Below, piece after piece: positions 6,447 through 7,015 of a DNA stretch of 7,015 nucleotides (its first letter is position 1; the number at the start of each line of letters is the position of its first letter). The stretch is taken from NCBI GenBank assembly GCA_020024675.1, contig JAHHTM010000062.1:1-7015 (forward strand). Reading direction: 5' to 3'. The notes below the pieces were generated by a model. That model did no database searches, was not told where the DNA came from, and saw nothing but the letters and a program-made list of their open reading frames with translations. Both the position numbers and the translations under genes were made by a program. Source of the stretch: Muricomes sp. (GTDB lineage: Bacteria; Bacillota; Clostridia; Lachnospirales; Lachnospiraceae).

Positions 6447-7015
6447 ATTCTCCTTCTCTAAGTCCTAATATTCCATCTACCAAAATTCGTACATCATCAA
6501 AGATATAGTCAAATGCTCCTGCCTGACACATATTGATTAGAACCATTCCAATCGGAACCGCTAAAATCATTCCAATCACACTGCTAAACTTATAACCTAC
6601 ATACAATAAAAGTAATGTTACCAGTGGATTTAATCCCATGCTGTCTCCTACCATTTTCGGTTGAAGGAGCTGACGCACAATCTGAGTGATTGCATATATA
6701 ACAATCAATATAACTGCCATTTTATATTTTCCCATGAACAACTGATAAATTGCCCAAGGAATCATTGCTGTTCCTGTTCCCAAAAAAGGCAGAAAATCCA
6801 GAAACGCAATAATCAATGCAATCACCAGAGAATATTTGACTTTCAACGAAACAATTCCAACAAATAAAATCAAAAATACAACTCCCATGATCTTAAATTG
6901 CGCTTTGAAATAACCGCCAACAGCATATTTCAAAGTATCTGACACTAAACTCATTCTTTTTTCAACCGATTCGGGAGCCATCTTTTTAAAGAAATGTATA
7001 ACTTCTTCTTTTTGT
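6445..7015 (-). CDS. AI-2E family (YtvI-like) membrane protein, 5' truncated
   Basis: These are the C-terminal 189 residues of a PF01594 (AI-2E/UPF0118) polytopic membrane protein. The frame stays open to the right edge, so the N-terminal half is missing (full members are usually 340-400 residues). The ATG at 6981 is internal, because coding continues upstream as QKEEVIHFFKK. Visible blocks are a PESVEKRM-type lead-in, YFKAQFKIMG, a hydrophobic pair (about 42-75), FLPFLGTGTAMIPWAIY, the polar RQLLQPKMVGDSMGLNPL segment and a last pair of helices ending in VPIGMVLIN, with a short acidic tail (FDYIFDDVR ... REGE). The TGTAMIPWA and RQLLQPK wording recalls the YtvI subgroup of sporulation membrane proteins rather than the AI-2 exporter TqsA, but this is from memory. 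Role in transport is inferred. It converges with the MATE gene, with a shared terminator between. Confidence 0.85.
   Translation of the reverse strand, partial: QKEEVIHFFKKMAPESVEKRMSLVSDTLKYAVGGYFKAQFKIMGVVFLILFVGIVSLKVKYSLVIALIIAFLDFLPFLGTGTAMIPWAIYQLFMGKYKMAVILIVIYAITQIVRQLLQPKMVGDSMGLNPLVTLLLLYVGYKFSSVIGMILAVPIGMVLINMCQAGAFDYIFDDVRILVDGILGLREGE

Noticed and set aside
1..7015. Mobile element, phage, CRISPR or defence island.
   Set aside because: No transposase, integrase, terminal inverted repeats, direct repeat array or toxin-antitoxin pair was found. Codon use and gene spacing look uniform across the window.

Overview
The window is AT-rich, gene-dense chromosomal DNA from a low-GC Gram-positive bacterium, most likely a gut-type Clostridia (Lachnospiraceae-like). 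This is inferred from the A/T-biased codons, strong AGGAGG-type ribosome binding sites, TATAAT promoters, and protein families with a clostridial flavour: a divergent PurC, an M42/M29 peptidase pair, a COG1313 radical SAM protein and a YtvI-type AI-2E family membrane protein. No rRNA or tRNA gene, transposase, phage gene, CRISPR array or integration scar was seen. No stretch over 300 bases lacks a gene.

Layout from left to right. (1) The last 195 codons of a purC-type SAICAR synthetase gene (1-588, +), closed by a strong two-part hairpin terminator. (2) A well-formed promoter (TTGACC, 17 bp, TATAAT) driving a two-gene + strand operon: an M42 metallopeptidase (752-1783) and, 31 bases later, an M29 aminopeptidase (1815-2924). 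Both are probably cytosolic enzymes of peptide turnover. (3) A near-perfect hairpin that can terminate on both strands. (4) A leftward operon with a CPBP/CAAX-like intramembrane protease (start corrected to 4866) followed by a COG1313 (PflX-like) radical SAM protein (start corrected to 3872). (5) A divergent promoter region of about 150 bases, with an imperfect palindrome over the putative -10 of the next gene. (6) A monocistronic MATE-family efflux transporter (5021-6388, +). (7) A second hairpin usable on both strands, then the 3' part of a leftward AI-2E family (YtvI-like) membrane protein gene that runs off the right edge.

The transcription units look mostly independent and are punctuated by hairpins: nucleotide synthesis, intracellular peptide degradation, a membrane protease paired with an orphan radical SAM enzyme, drug or metabolite efflux, and a polytopic membrane protein. 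I found no convincing new defence or mobile system. The least explained item is the CPBP protease and COG1313 radical SAM pair, whose substrate and partner are not visible here. The other points worth checking are corrected gene starts, the unusual PurC C-terminal signature and the operator-like palindrome.
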